DNA of 64,000 nt. Source: Flavobacterium resistens. GTDB taxonomy: Bacteria > Bacteroidota > Bacteroidia > Flavobacteriales > Flavobacteriaceae. Numbering within the stretch: the first letter of the stretch is position 1; every line of letters begins with the position of its first letter. Below, in pieces: positions 52,651 through 62,155 of the stretch. The DNA is taken from the NCBI RefSeq assembly GCF_900182645.1, contig NZ_FXTA01000006.1:124001-188000 (forward strand), written 5' to 3'. The position numbers and the translations under genes were made by a program. The notes under the pieces were generated by a model, which saw nothing but the letters and a program-made list of their open reading frames with translations, was not told the DNA's origin and ran no database searches.

Positions 52651-54027
52651 TTAATTGCCATCTGGTTTAACAATTTCAAATCGGACGCTCATTGGCAAAG
52701 TCCAGCTTGAAATGAAATTTGGTTTCTTCGGATTGTAATTTGGTGTTTCTTTTTTGATGTGTTTGTTTAAAGGAAGATCAAGTTCACGAATTCCCTTTAA
52801 AACGCAAAGGGCAATTTCGTTGGCTCCAAATCCATTAAAATGAGTATTGTCATCCAATGCTTTTTCCTGCCCAGGAAAAGTATTGGCAGGATATTGTACA
52901 AAAGCTTTTCTTGAAGGTTCGTCGCCCCAAGCTTCGTACAATTCGGTTGTCATTTTTGTAACATCAATTAAGGCGATATTGTTTTTTTGTGCAACTGCTC
53001 GCATAGCAGCAGGAAATTCACCATGTGTTTCTTTTAAAGTTCCATTTTCATTGAAAAAACGGCGTTGTGTTGGCGTCACCAAAACTGGAATCGCGCCTTT
53101 TTCTTTAGCCGAATTTACAAACTCAGCCAATAAAGTCGAATAAGATCCAAAAGCGCCATTGCCTTCGCCTTTTATTTTTTCATCATTATGTCCAAATTCT
53201 ACAAATAAATAATCTCCTTTTTTGATTTCAGAAAGTATTTTTTTCAAACGATTTGCTCCTTTGAATGAACTTAAAGATGAACCCGAATAAGCATAATTGG
53301 CTACTACAATATTTTGATCAAAATAATTGGTAATGAATTGCCCCCAAGACGCCCAAGGTTCAACATCTTGATCTGTAACAGTTGAATCTCCTGCAAGATA
53401 AACAACAGTTAAATTGTCTTTTCTAGTTATTTTAATACTTTGAATCGACGCTTCGCCAAGAAATTCAAGCGTAAGTTTATGATCCCAGTTTAAAATTTCT
53501 TTTTCACGATCTTTTAAGCTGATATTGGTTTGATCGTCAATTTTGATATTTCGGACATTTACATTAAAAGTATGTGTTACTTTTTGTCCTTTTTTCGCAA
53601 CAAATTCATTCAGCATTAATCGTCTTGATTCTGCTTTTATGGTCACTTTTGAATCTTTTTCGTTACTTCCTATAGTAACTTCGACTTGATAATTTCCTTC
53701 AGGAACAGCAACTGAAAAGTAAGCTGGTTTTGTAACCGAGAAAGAATTAGCATTGATTTTTACATTCGAAGCCGAATTAAAATCAAATCCATAACCTTTT
53801 GTATCTGTATAAAATAATGCATTGTTTATTAAAGTATTCTTTTTGTTTTTTACCGAATTTCCAAAAACAAAAAGCTGTGATTTTGTTTTATCATTTACGC
53901 TGTCATTTTTATTTTCTGAAGAAGAATAAACAGCATTTTTGACAAGCAAATTAGAATGCATAGCAAAGAACTGATTCGGCATTGCCAAACAAATAACCAT
54001 CGATAAGAAAGTACTGATTTTTACCAA
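52651..54027 (-). CDS. Rhamnogalacturonan acetylesterase with N-terminal beta-sandwich
   Basis: A 458-residue protein. After a signal peptide and a low-complexity stretch, residues about 50-200 form a beta-sandwich (FGNSVKNKKN, YFSVAVPEGNYQVEVTIGS), followed by an SGNH esterase (about 205-440) with LAGDSTVT near 213, SGSSLSSF, EFGHNDEK and DDNTHFNG near 394. This layout resembles YxiM/YesT-like rhamnogalacturonan acetylesterases with a galactose-binding-like domain. It is the first gene of a leftward run, preceded 29 bases upstream by a tandem-repeat operator and promoter. Confidence 0.87.
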   Translation of the reverse strand: MVKISTFLSMVICLAMPNQFFAMHSNLLVKNAVYSSSENKNDSVNDKTKSQLFVFGNSVKNKKNTLINNALFYTDTKGYGFDFNSASNVKINANSFSVTKPAYFSVAVPEGNYQVEVTIGSNEKDSKVTIKAESRRLMLNEFVAKKGQKVTHTFNVNVRNIKIDDQTNISLKDREKEILNWDHKLTLEFLGEASIQSIKITRKDNLTVVYLAGDSTVTDQDVEPWASWGQFITNYFDQNIVVANYAYSGSSLSSFKGANRLKKILSEIKKGDYLFVEFGHNDEKIKGEGNGAFGSYSTLLAEFVNSAKEKGAIPVLVTPTQRRFFNENGTLKETHGEFPAAMRAVAQKNNIALIDVTKMTTELYEAWGDEPSRKAFVQYPANTFPGQEKALDDNTHFNGFGANEIALCVLKGIRELDLPLNKHIKKETPNYNPKKPNFISSWTLPMSVRFEIVKPDGN

Positions 54028-54055
54028 TTTTTTGAGATTTTAATTTTTTTATTTT

Positions 54056-54101
54056 CAAACTTAATGGTTCATTTTTGATATAGTATCCTGTACTATGATG
54101 T
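54056..54101 (-). promoter_or_regulatory. Tandem-repeat operator and promoter of the leftward esterase-GH2 run
   Basis: Read leftward: ACATCATAGT then ACAGGATACT (54101 to 54082), an 18-bp gap, and a perfect -7 element TAAGTTTG (54063 to 54056). The first half-repeat is the most degenerate of the set. The leader is about 22 bases. Confidence 0.72.
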
Positions 54102-54153
54102 TAAAAAGAATTTAAAAACGCCAAAAATTAATATACTTTTTATATTTCGTAAA

Positions 54154-54173
54154 TCAGGAAGGTACAGGATAGT
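54154..54173 (+). promoter_or_regulatory. Tandem-repeat operator upstream of the DUF4450 gene
   Basis: TCAGGAAGGT and ACAGGATAGT in direct order with a 10-bp period. The base pairs 18 bp further on do not form a good -7 element, so the promoter is less certain here. The site is 107 bp before the ATG at 54281 and divergent from the operator at 54082. Confidence 0.6.
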
Positions 54174-54280
54174 ATACCACAAAAAAACAAAGAAATTGCA
54201 TCATAATTATTGAATTAATAAAAAAAAGCGATTTTAATTTTATTTAATTCTTAATTAGATTTTGCCATTTTTACTGCTTT

Positions 54281-57200
54281 ATGAAAACAAAAAAAAAATC
54301 TTTTACAACGCTTTTAAGTTTGCTTTTTTTATTTCCAATATTAACTTTTGGACAAAATAAAGAAGTACGCAAACTGCATTATGCGCCAGAAGAAAATAGT
54401 TTTGTTTTAAAAAATGGAATTCGAAAATTCAATCGGGCTTTATATGGTTCGAATACCGGATTTAGAGTGGAAACAGGTGATTTGCCTGAATTCGCAATGT
54501 ACATGCCGGGAATGGGAGGAAACTTCAAACTCGGAATTTTAAACGGAAAAGAAAGTAAATGGATTACCGAAGCTTCTAAAATTGATGCACGCTACCTTTT
54601 AGGCACAATGCATTATACAATTGAAGATGCTCTTTTAGGAAATGGAAAATTATTTATCGATGTTGTCGCTTTAAAAGAAAAAGAAGGTTTTATTGTAAAA
54701 GTTTACGGAAATTCAGTTTCTAAAAATGTAAATATTATTTGGGCTTTTGGTGGTGCAACTGGAAAGAAATTTAGTCGTGACGGTGATATTGGTACTGATC
54801 CAGAATCCGTGTTTTATTTGCAACCAGATTATTGTTTAGGCAATAAATACACTTTGCAAAAACAATCTTTTTTGCTGGAATACGGTTCCGAAAGCAACAA
54901 ACAGAAAACCGGAAATAATAAAAGTCTAATTGGATTTTTTCCAGAATCGGAAGTGCTTTTAGCGAATGCAAAAAATCAAAAGTCTCCTTTAGAATTGTAT
55001 AATTCAAGTGCAGAAAATTTGCCAGTTATTTTAGGTAAAACAAGCAGTATTTCTGAAAGAGCTATTTATTGGTATTTTTCTACAGAAGAAATAAAAAAAG
55101 CTGTTTCGCAAAAAGAAATCGAACAGCTTTATGGAAAATCAGTTCAGGAAACACAGGTTTTAGCGAATCGTGTTAAAGTAAAAACACCAGATCCTTATAT
55201 CAATAATTTAGGTTTTGCACTTTCAATTGCTTCAGATGGAATTTGGGAAAATCCAGCGTATCTACATGGCGCAATTGCATGGCGAATGTACCTGAATGCG
55301 TGGCGTGGTGCCTATACGGCAGATCCTTTAGGTTGGCACGACAGAGCAAAAACACATTTTAGTAGCTACAGCAATTCGCAAGTAACGTCACCTGAAAACG
55401 GTCCAATTGTTTTAGATGAAGAAAGAAATCTGGCACGTCAAAAAGAAGAAATGGGAACTTCAATGTTTAGTAGTGGTTACATTTCTCGAAATCCGAATAA
55501 AAATACTGTTGCGCATCATTATGACATGAATTTGGTTTTTATTGATCAAATGCTTCGTCATTTTAAATGGACGGGTGATATTACTTTTTTAAAAGAAATG
55601 TGGCCAACAATTGAACGACATTTAAATTGGGAAAAACGAAATTTTGATCCAGATAATGACGGACTTTATGATGCTTACGCCACAATTTGGGCGAGTGATG
55701 CTTTGCAATACAGCGGTGGAGGCGTAATCCATTCTTCGGCATATAATTATTATGCGAATAAAACCGTTGCTGAATTGGCAAGAAAAATTCAGAAAGATCC
55801 AACTCCTTACCAAAAGGAAGCTGCTAAAATTTTGAAAGCTTCAAATGAACAGCTTTGGCTTTCTAAAAAAGGAATTTTTGCCGAATATAAAGATGCTTTA
55901 GGAAACCGGTTATTGCACGATTCTCCTGGAGTTTGGAGTATTTATCACACGATTGATTCGGAATTGTCAAACTCATTTGAAAGTTACCAAATGCTGAATT
56001 ACATAAATAATCAGATTCCACATATTCCAATTTCTGCAGATGGATTGGATAAAAAAGACCTTTACGTAATCAGTACAACAAATTGGCAACCGTATACTTG
56101 GTCAATTAATAATGTCGCTTTGGCCGAGCAATTACATACTTCATTGGCTTTTTGGCAAGGCGGACAATCTGAAAAAGCATTTAAAATGTGGGAAAGTGTT
56201 TTGATCGAAAGTATGTATTTAGGCGCTTCTCCCGGTGGTTTTGAACAGCTTTTGTATCAGGATAAAATGCGTGGAGAATTGTATCGTGATTTTGCGGATC
56301 CAATAGGGATGGCATCTCGAACTTTGGTTGAAGGACTTTTCGGAATTAAGCCTGATGCGATTGCAGAAGTTTTGACTATTCAGCCCGGTTTTCCTAAGGA
56401 ATGGGAAGAAGCTTCTTTAGAAGTTCCAGATGTTTCAGTTTCTTTCAACAGAAAAAATAGACAAGATAAATATCACATCGAAAATTATTTTGCACCAAAA
56501 ATGAATTTGAAGTTGATTCTGAATGCGTATTACGACGGAATTGAAAGTATTAAAATAAATGGGAAAAATGTTTCATGGAAAGAAATTCCTGAAAGTATTG
56601 GAAATCCAAAAATTAGTATTGAAGCTCCTTACAATAAAGTGTATGACATCGTTATCAATTGGAAAAGCGGCACTTTGGTAAAAATGAGTACGCAAACGTC
56701 ATACAATTCCGGTGATGCATTAAATATTCTTATTGGTAAAGGAGAAATTGTTTCGGTTTATGATCCGCAAGCTATTTTGGGCGAAATTGTAAAATCAGAA
56801 AGAACATTTCAATCTACGATAAACGGCGAAGGAAATAAAACATTTTTCATACAATTAAAACAGGGTGATTTTTCTTGGTGGCAACCAATTGAATTGAATT
56901 TAAAAGGCAAAAAAGAATTAGTGAAAGTGACAGATTGGGATATTCCTTTGGAGAAATCAGAACGTCCAGAAACCATTTCGCTTTTTTCTTATTTCAATGC
57001 AAAAGTTACAGATATTTTTACAAACGAATATTTGTCTCCAAGACCGCAGACAGTGACTTTACAGCTTCCAAAACAAGGAATTGGAAATTGGTGTTATCCA
57101 AATATTTCGGTAAAAATTGACGCTAAAGGTTTGCGCGAAAAAGCAAAACAAACGGGAGAAATTAAGACACCAAACGGAATTCCGTTTAAAACGCCTTCAG

Positions 57201-57685
57201 ATGAAAATCAGAAAAACATCATCTTTACTTCGATGTGGGATAATTATCCGAAAAACATTGATATTCCGCTTGACGGAAAAGCTTCACACGCTTATTTTAT
57301 GATGGCCGGAACCACAAACCCAATGCAAAGCCGAATTATAAACGGAGAAATTAAAGTAAATTATACTGATGGAACTTCTGAAATTTTGTCTTTGAAAAAC
57401 CCAGAAAATTGGTGGCCAATCGAACAGGATTATTTTGTTGACGGATTAGCTTTTACTACCGATGCGCCAAAACCGCCAAGAGTGTATTTGAAAACCGGAG
57501 AAATTTCGAGAGATTTTAAAGATTTTACAGTTATAAAAGGATTCACCAATTATGGTGTCGACGGCGGTGCAGGAACAATTCTGGATTTGCCATTGGATAA
57601 AAATAAAATATTAAAAAGCTTGACTCTAAAAACAATTGCCAATGATGTTGTGATTGGTTTGATGAGTGTGACTTTAATTAGATAA
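54281..57685 (+). CDS. Large secreted glycosidase-like protein, DUF4450 type
   Basis: A 1134-residue protein with a signal peptide ending near TFGQ. The first part (KLHYAPEENSFVLKNGIRKF, YGSNTGFRVETGDLPEFAMY) matches what I recall as DUF4450. Residues about 300-720 look like an alpha6/alpha6 barrel (AIAWRMYLNAWRGAYTADPL, GWHDRAKTHFSSYS, WPTIERHLNWEKRNFDPDND, LYDAYATIWASDALQYSGGG), as in several glycosidase clans. A C-terminal beta-rich region of about 400 residues follows. I cannot assign the reaction. It starts the run that ends with PL11, so an RG-I-derived oligosaccharide is the likely substrate. Confidence 0.7.
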   Translation: MKTKKKSFTTLLSLLFLFPILTFGQNKEVRKLHYAPEENSFVLKNGIRKFNRALYGSNTGFRVETGDLPEFAMYMPGMGGNFKLGILNGKESKWITEASKIDARYLLGTMHYTIEDALLGNGKLFIDVVALKEKEGFIVKVYGNSVSKNVNIIWAFGGATGKKFSRDGDIGTDPESVFYLQPDYCLGNKYTLQKQSFLLEYGSESNKQKTGNNKSLIGFFPESEVLLANAKNQKSPLELYNSSAENLPVILGKTSSISERAIYWYFSTEEIKKAVSQKEIEQLYGKSVQETQVLANRVKVKTPDPYINNLGFALSIASDGIWENPAYLHGAIAWRMYLNAWRGAYTADPLGWHDRAKTHFSSYSNSQVTSPENGPIVLDEERNLARQKEEMGTSMFSSGYISRNPNKNTVAHHYDMNLVFIDQMLRHFKWTGDITFLKEMWPTIERHLNWEKRNFDPDNDGLYDAYATIWASDALQYSGGGVIHSSAYNYYANKTVAELARKIQKDPTPYQKEAAKILKASNEQLWLSKKGIFAEYKDALGNRLLHDSPGVWSIYHTIDSELSNSFESYQMLNYINNQIPHIPISADGLDKKDLYVISTTNWQPYTWSINNVALAEQLHTSLAFWQGGQSEKAFKMWESVLIESMYLGASPGGFEQLLYQDKMRGELYRDFADPIGMASRTLVEGLFGIKPDAIAEVLTIQPGFPKEWEEASLEVPDVSVSFNRKNRQDKYHIENYFAPKMNLKLILNAYYDGIESIKINGKNVSWKEIPESIGNPKISIEAPYNKVYDIVINWKSGTLVKMSTQTSYNSGDALNILIGKGEIVSVYDPQAILGEIVKSERTFQSTINGEGNKTFFIQLKQGDFSWWQPIELNLKGKKELVKVTDWDIPLEKSERPETISLFSYFNAKVTDIFTNEYLSPRPQTVTLQLPKQGIGNWCYPNISVKIDAKGLREKAKQTGEIKTPNGIPFKTPSDENQKNIIFTSMWDNYPKNIDIPLDGKASHAYFMMAGTTNPMQSRIINGEIKVNYTDGTSEILSLKNPENWWPIEQDYFVDGLAFTTDAPKPPRVYLKTGEISRDFKDFTVIKGFTNYGVDGGAGTILDLPLDKNKILKSLTLKTIANDVVIGLMSVTLIR

Positions 57686-57791
57686 TGATTTTAATTAGAA
57701 AATGCGTCAATTTGATAATTAGATAATTGTGAAATGTAAAACGAGCCTTTTTGAACCTGAAACTTGAAAACTGAAACCAAAAAATAACCGA

Positions 57792-59915
57792 ATGAAAAAA
57801 CAACTTTTAATTATTGCAATTTTATTTTCAGCATCGTTGTTCGCTCAGAAAATCGATCGAAAAGCATTGGTGAATCGCCACAACGTTCAAATTACGGCTA
57901 TCGATACTTTAGCTTCTTTGACTGTTGGAAATGGTGCTTTTGCCTTTACTGTTGATGCAACGGGATTACAGACTTTTCCGAAAACCTATCAAAATGGAAT
58001 TCCGTTAGGAACCGAGTCGGAGTGGGGATGGGACAGTTATAAAAATACAGAGAATTTTAAGTTTTCTGAGACTTTAAAAGACTATCAGCAATACGGAAGA
58101 AATGTTTCTTATACGGTTCAGATTAAAGAACCAAAAAGAAAAGTAGATGCGATAAATTGGTTCAGACAGAATCCGCATTTAGTTCAATTGGGAAATTTAG
58201 GTTTTGAAATTTTGAAGAAAGATGGAAGTCAGGCAAAATCATCAGACATTAAATCGATTTCGCAAAAACTGAATTTATGGACAGGAGAAATTGAAAGTTA
58301 TTTTGAAGTAGAAGGAACTCCGGTAACAGTTTTGACCGCTTCTCATCAGGAAAAAGATGCAATTGGCGTAAAAGTTAAATCAGATTTATTACAACAGAAA
58401 CGTCTAAAAATTAGTTTGAGAATTCCGTTCCCAACTGGAGATTGGGCAGATTTCGGAACCAAATATGAAGGAGCTCAAAATTATACAAGCACATTAAAAC
58501 AAAAATCAAAAACAGAAGCTGTTGTAACACATGTAATGGATAGCATTTCGTACAACGTTGATTTAATGTGGAAAGGAAATGCCCAAATTAAAAAAGCTTC
58601 AGATCATTATTTTGTGATTGAAGTTTCAAACACCAATACATTAGAACTGAGCTGTCTTTTTGCTTTGGCGGATAAAAAAACTGAGAATTCTTCTTTTGAA
58701 ACTATTCAAAATAGCAGTATAAAAGGCTGGGAAGAATTTTGGTTAAGCGGTGCAGCAGTCGATTTTTCAGGAAGTACAGATCCACGTGCGAAGGAATTAG
58801 AGCGAAGGGTAATTCTTTCGCAGTATTTGACAAAAGTGCAATGTACAGGAAAAGTACCGCCTCAAGAAACCGGTTTGACTTACAACAGTTGGTACGGAAA
58901 ACCGCATTTAGAAATGCATTGGTGGCACGGTGTTCATTTTGCACTTTGGAACCGACCAGAATTGTTGGAAAAAAGTCTTCCGTGGTATCAAAAAGTTTTT
59001 GATAAAGCTAAAAATATTGCAAAAAGACAAGGTTTTGAAGGTGCAAGATGGCAAAAAATGACCGATCCTGATGGGAATGAAAGTCCGTCGTCTGTAGGTT
59101 CATTTTTGATTTGGCAGCAACCGCATTTTATAACTTATGCCGATTTAATTTATCGTGCAAAACCAACAGCCGCAACCTTGAAACTATACAGTGAACGCGT
59201 TTTTGCAACTGCCGATTTTATGGCTTCTTTTGCTAATTATGATGCTAAAAATGATCGTTATGTTTTAGGTCCGGGCGTTATCCCAGCACAAGAACGCTTT
59301 AAGGCGATGGAAACTTTTAATCCAACTTATGAATTGGCATATTGGAACTGGGCATTGAAAACAGCAATTTCATGGAAGCATGGGTTGAACCAGAAAGTGC
59401 CTGAAAAATGGGAAACCGTTTTGGCTAAATTATCAAAACTTCCTGTTTCTGGTGACGTTTATTTAGCAACAGAAAGCGCAACAGATTCTTATACAAATCC
59501 AGAATTTAAAACCGATCATCCATCAGTTTTAGGAACTTTTGGAATGCTTCCTGAAACTTCTCTTTTGGATAAAAAAATCATGAAAAACACTTTTGATTTG
59601 GTTTGGAAAACTTGGTCTTGGGATAAAACCTGGGGTTGGGATTTCCCGATGACAGCGATGACGGCGGCGCGATTAAATATGCCAGAAAAAGCAATTGATG
59701 CTTTGTTTATGAATGTGACCACAAATACATATTTGAAAAACGGACATAATTATCAGGCAGAAAGATTGACATTATATCTTCCAGGAAATGGAGGATTATT
59801 GACAGCCGTTGCTATGATGTGCGCCGGCTGGGACGATTCAACCGAAGAAAATCCGGGTTTTCCAAAAGATGGAACTTGGAAAGTGCAGAGCGAAGGATTT
59901 GCAAAGATGTTTTGA
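57792..59915 (+). CDS. Six-hairpin glycosidase-like protein, family not assigned
   Basis: A 707-residue secreted protein (signal peptide ending near LFAQ). It opens with IDRKALVNRHNVQITAIDTL and SLTVGNGAFAFTVDATGLQT, a beta-sandwich start as in GH65/GH95-like enzymes. The helical barrel includes GLTYNSWYGKPHLEMHWWHG, FALWNRPELLEKSLPWYQKV, WQQPHFITYADLIYR, NPTYELAYWNWALKTAISW and TWGWDFPMTAMTAARL. Candidate acids are the Glu of LEMHWW and the Asp of WGWDFP. I do not recognise a numbered family with certainty. It lies between the DUF4450 gene and PL11. Confidence 0.65.
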   Translation: MKKQLLIIAILFSASLFAQKIDRKALVNRHNVQITAIDTLASLTVGNGAFAFTVDATGLQTFPKTYQNGIPLGTESEWGWDSYKNTENFKFSETLKDYQQYGRNVSYTVQIKEPKRKVDAINWFRQNPHLVQLGNLGFEILKKDGSQAKSSDIKSISQKLNLWTGEIESYFEVEGTPVTVLTASHQEKDAIGVKVKSDLLQQKRLKISLRIPFPTGDWADFGTKYEGAQNYTSTLKQKSKTEAVVTHVMDSISYNVDLMWKGNAQIKKASDHYFVIEVSNTNTLELSCLFALADKKTENSSFETIQNSSIKGWEEFWLSGAAVDFSGSTDPRAKELERRVILSQYLTKVQCTGKVPPQETGLTYNSWYGKPHLEMHWWHGVHFALWNRPELLEKSLPWYQKVFDKAKNIAKRQGFEGARWQKMTDPDGNESPSSVGSFLIWQQPHFITYADLIYRAKPTAATLKLYSERVFATADFMASFANYDAKNDRYVLGPGVIPAQERFKAMETFNPTYELAYWNWALKTAISWKHGLNQKVPEKWETVLAKLSKLPVSGDVYLATESATDSYTNPEFKTDHPSVLGTFGMLPETSLLDKKIMKNTFDLVWKTWSWDKTWGWDFPMTAMTAARLNMPEKAIDALFMNVTTNTYLKNGHNYQAERLTLYLPGNGGLLTAVAMMCAGWDDSTEENPGFPKDGTWKVQSEGFAKMF

Positions 59916-59918
59916 TTT

Positions 59919-59958
59919 TTAAGATTCTAAGATGCTAAGGTTCTAAGTTGCTAAGGTT
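59919..59958. repeat. Array of five CTAAGNNN octamers
   Basis: TTAAGATT, CTAAGATG, CTAAGGTT, CTAAGTTG and CTAAGGTT run with an exact 8-bp period from 4 bases after the stop codon of the preceding gene. Confidence 0.75.
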
Positions 59959-59965
59959 TTTAGCC

Positions 59966-60002
59966 TTTTTTGTCATTCCGAGGAACGAGGAATGACAAAA
60001 AA
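59966..60002. terminator. Short palindrome, probable bidirectional terminator
   Basis: TTTTTTGTCATTCC and GGAATGACAAAAAA form a perfect 14-bp stem with a 9-base loop (GAGGAACGA). It equals the two outer ends of the long palindromes at 44889 and 62003 joined together, so it looks like an internal-deletion product. Confidence 0.65.
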
Positions 60003-60073
60003 AACAATATAAATCTTTTAAAACCAGCGTTATCCGTGTGCTGATGATAATCCAAAATAAAAAATAACCAATC

Positions 60074-61918
60074 ATGAAAAAAATAACTCTATTAATACTA
60101 TCACTTTTATCTGTTTCCATTTTTGCACAAAGGCAAATGGAAAATCTAGATCGAGGCGTTATTGCCATAAAAGACAAAGACCAGTTTTTTATTGGCTGGC
60201 GTGTTTTAGGAACTGATCCTGATAATCTTGCTTTTAATTTATATCGAAAAAGCGGTAATAAAAAAGCAGTCAAATTAAATGACAAACCCATTTCTGGACC
60301 AACAAATTTTTTAGATACGAAAGCAAATGTGCTGGAAGAAAATACTTGGTTTGTCAAAACAGTTTTAAAGGGAAAAGAATCAGATGCAAAAGGAAGTTTT
60401 ACGATTCCGGCTTCAAGTCCAGATAAAGATTATTTGTCAATTGTATTAAAACCAATTGAAGGATATACTGCAAATGATCTTTCGGTTGGTGATTTAGATG
60501 GCGATGGAAAATACGATTTGATTGTGCACATGACTGGGAAAGGACACGATAATTCGCATACCGGAATTACAGATCCACCGATTTTTCAGGCTTATACTTT
60601 AGAAGGGAAATTTTTGTGGCAGATTAATTTAGGCAAGAACATTCGTGAAGGCGCACATTATACACAATTCATGGTGTATGATTTGGATGGAGACGGAATT
60701 GCCGAATTGGTTTGCAAAACTGCGGATGGAACTACAGACAGTCAGAATAATGTTGTTGGAGATGCTTCAAAAGATTGGGTAGATCGTGACCCGAATTCAG
60801 GAACTTATGGGAAAATTTTGAAAGGACCTGAGTATCTTTCTGTTTTTGATGGAAGGACTGGAAAACTCGTTACAACTGTTGATTATATTGCAGAAAGAGG
60901 TGATCTTGCCGGTTGGGGCGGTCATGGTGGAAGCGGAGGAAATGATACAAAAGGAAATAGAATTGATCGTTTTACGGCTTGTGTGGCGTATTTAGATGGT
61001 GTACATCCGAGTGTTGTAATGTGCCGTGGTTATTACGGAAGAACGGTTTTAGCTGCTTGGGATTTTAAAAACGGTAAACTTACCTCAAGATGGGTTTTTG
61101 ACAGTAAAGATTCTGAAAATCCATATTCTGGAATGGGAAACCATAATCTTACGGTTGCAGATGTTGACAATGACGGAAAAGACGAAATAATTTATGGTTC
61201 AATGTGTGTTGATGATAATGGACAAGGTTTATATACAACTGGTTTCAGACACGGAGATGCGATTCACGTTTCCGATTTAGATCCAGATCTTCCTGGTTTG
61301 GAAGTTTTTGGAATTCATGAAATTGAAAATGGCACAACGGGTCCAGGAGCAACCATTTTTGCTGCAAAAGACGGAAAAGTGTTATTTACGGGTTCAATAA
61401 ATGAAGATGTTGGAAGAGGTGTTGCAGATAATATTGATCCGGAGTTAGGAGGAGCGCAATTTTGGTATTCAGGCTCTCCTGATTTATATGATATGAAAGG
61501 AAAAGTGGTTGGAAAAGCGCCAAACTCAATTAACTTTTTAATTTATTGGGATGGTGATACTTCGAGAGAATTATTAGATTCTAATCATATTGACAAATAC
61601 AATAAAGGAAGATTGTTTATGGCAACTGGAGCAGTTTCTAATAATGGCACAAAATCGACTCCGGCACTTTCTGCAGATATTTTTGGCGATTGGAGAGAAG
61701 AACTAATTTTAAGATCAGAAGACAATAAAGAATTGAGGGTTTATTCAACCATAATTCCAACAAATGTTAGACAATATACTTTAATGCATGATCCACAATA
61801 TAGATTGAGTATTGCTTGGCAGAATGTAGGTTATAATCAGCCTCCTCATACAAGTTTTTATATGGGAAAAGATATGAAACCGGTACCTAAGCCAAATATT
61901 TCTTTGGTTAAAAAGTAA
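60074..61918 (+). CDS. Rhamnogalacturonan lyase, PL11
   Basis: A 614-residue family PL11 rhamnogalacturonan lyase, which cuts the rhamnose-galacturonate bond of the RG-I backbone by beta-elimination. It has a signal peptide ending near IFAQ and the family opening RQMENLDRGVIAIKDKDQFF and GWRVLGTDPDN. The eight-bladed propeller contains calcium-binding DxDxDG loops: GDLDGDGKYDLIVHM, YDLDGDGIAELVCK and ADVDNDGKDEIIYGS, with GGHGGSGGNDTKGNR between them. Length matches YesW and YesX. Its unsaturated products are the substrates of the three GH105 enzymes of this window. Confidence 0.95.
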   Translation: MKKITLLILSLLSVSIFAQRQMENLDRGVIAIKDKDQFFIGWRVLGTDPDNLAFNLYRKSGNKKAVKLNDKPISGPTNFLDTKANVLEENTWFVKTVLKGKESDAKGSFTIPASSPDKDYLSIVLKPIEGYTANDLSVGDLDGDGKYDLIVHMTGKGHDNSHTGITDPPIFQAYTLEGKFLWQINLGKNIREGAHYTQFMVYDLDGDGIAELVCKTADGTTDSQNNVVGDASKDWVDRDPNSGTYGKILKGPEYLSVFDGRTGKLVTTVDYIAERGDLAGWGGHGGSGGNDTKGNRIDRFTACVAYLDGVHPSVVMCRGYYGRTVLAAWDFKNGKLTSRWVFDSKDSENPYSGMGNHNLTVADVDNDGKDEIIYGSMCVDDNGQGLYTTGFRHGDAIHVSDLDPDLPGLEVFGIHEIENGTTGPGATIFAAKDGKVLFTGSINEDVGRGVADNIDPELGGAQFWYSGSPDLYDMKGKVVGKAPNSINFLIYWDGDTSRELLDSNHIDKYNKGRLFMATGAVSNNGTKSTPALSADIFGDWREELILRSEDNKELRVYSTIIPTNVRQYTLMHDPQYRLSIAWQNVGYNQPPHTSFYMGKDMKPVPKPNISLVKK

Positions 61919-61925
61919 TTTGTCG

Positions 61926-62155
61926 CAAAGGCACAAAGGCACAAAATTTTTATTGTAGAGACGCACAGCAGTGCGTCTTTCGCATTTTATAAACACAACA
62001 TTGTCATTTCGAGGAACGAGAAATCACACTAGAAACTCTACAAAGAATGTCACAAATCTGTGTCGATAAACGAGTGTGATTTCTCGTTCCTCGAAATGAC
62101 AAACTTTGAAAAATCTTAGAATCTTAGCATCTTAGAACCTTAGCCCCTTAGATAG
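61926..62155. repeat. Composite repeat cluster between PL11 and the GntR-type gene
   Basis: In order: three CAAAGGCA-like octamers (61926-61949), a perfect AGACGCAC-AGCA-GTGCGTCT hairpin (61959-61978), a long palindrome with perfect 27-bp arms (62003-62029 and 62074-62100), and five CTTAGNNN octamers (62116-62155). On the minus strand the last array reads CTAAG and its first unit includes the stop codon of the GntR-type gene. The convergent genes have no other visible terminator, so the hairpins may serve both. Confidence 0.78.

Noticed and set aside
59935..60357. 140-residue minus-strand frame over the start of PL11
   Set aside because: It overlaps the octamer array, the short palindrome and the PL11 signal sequence, and is a shadow frame.
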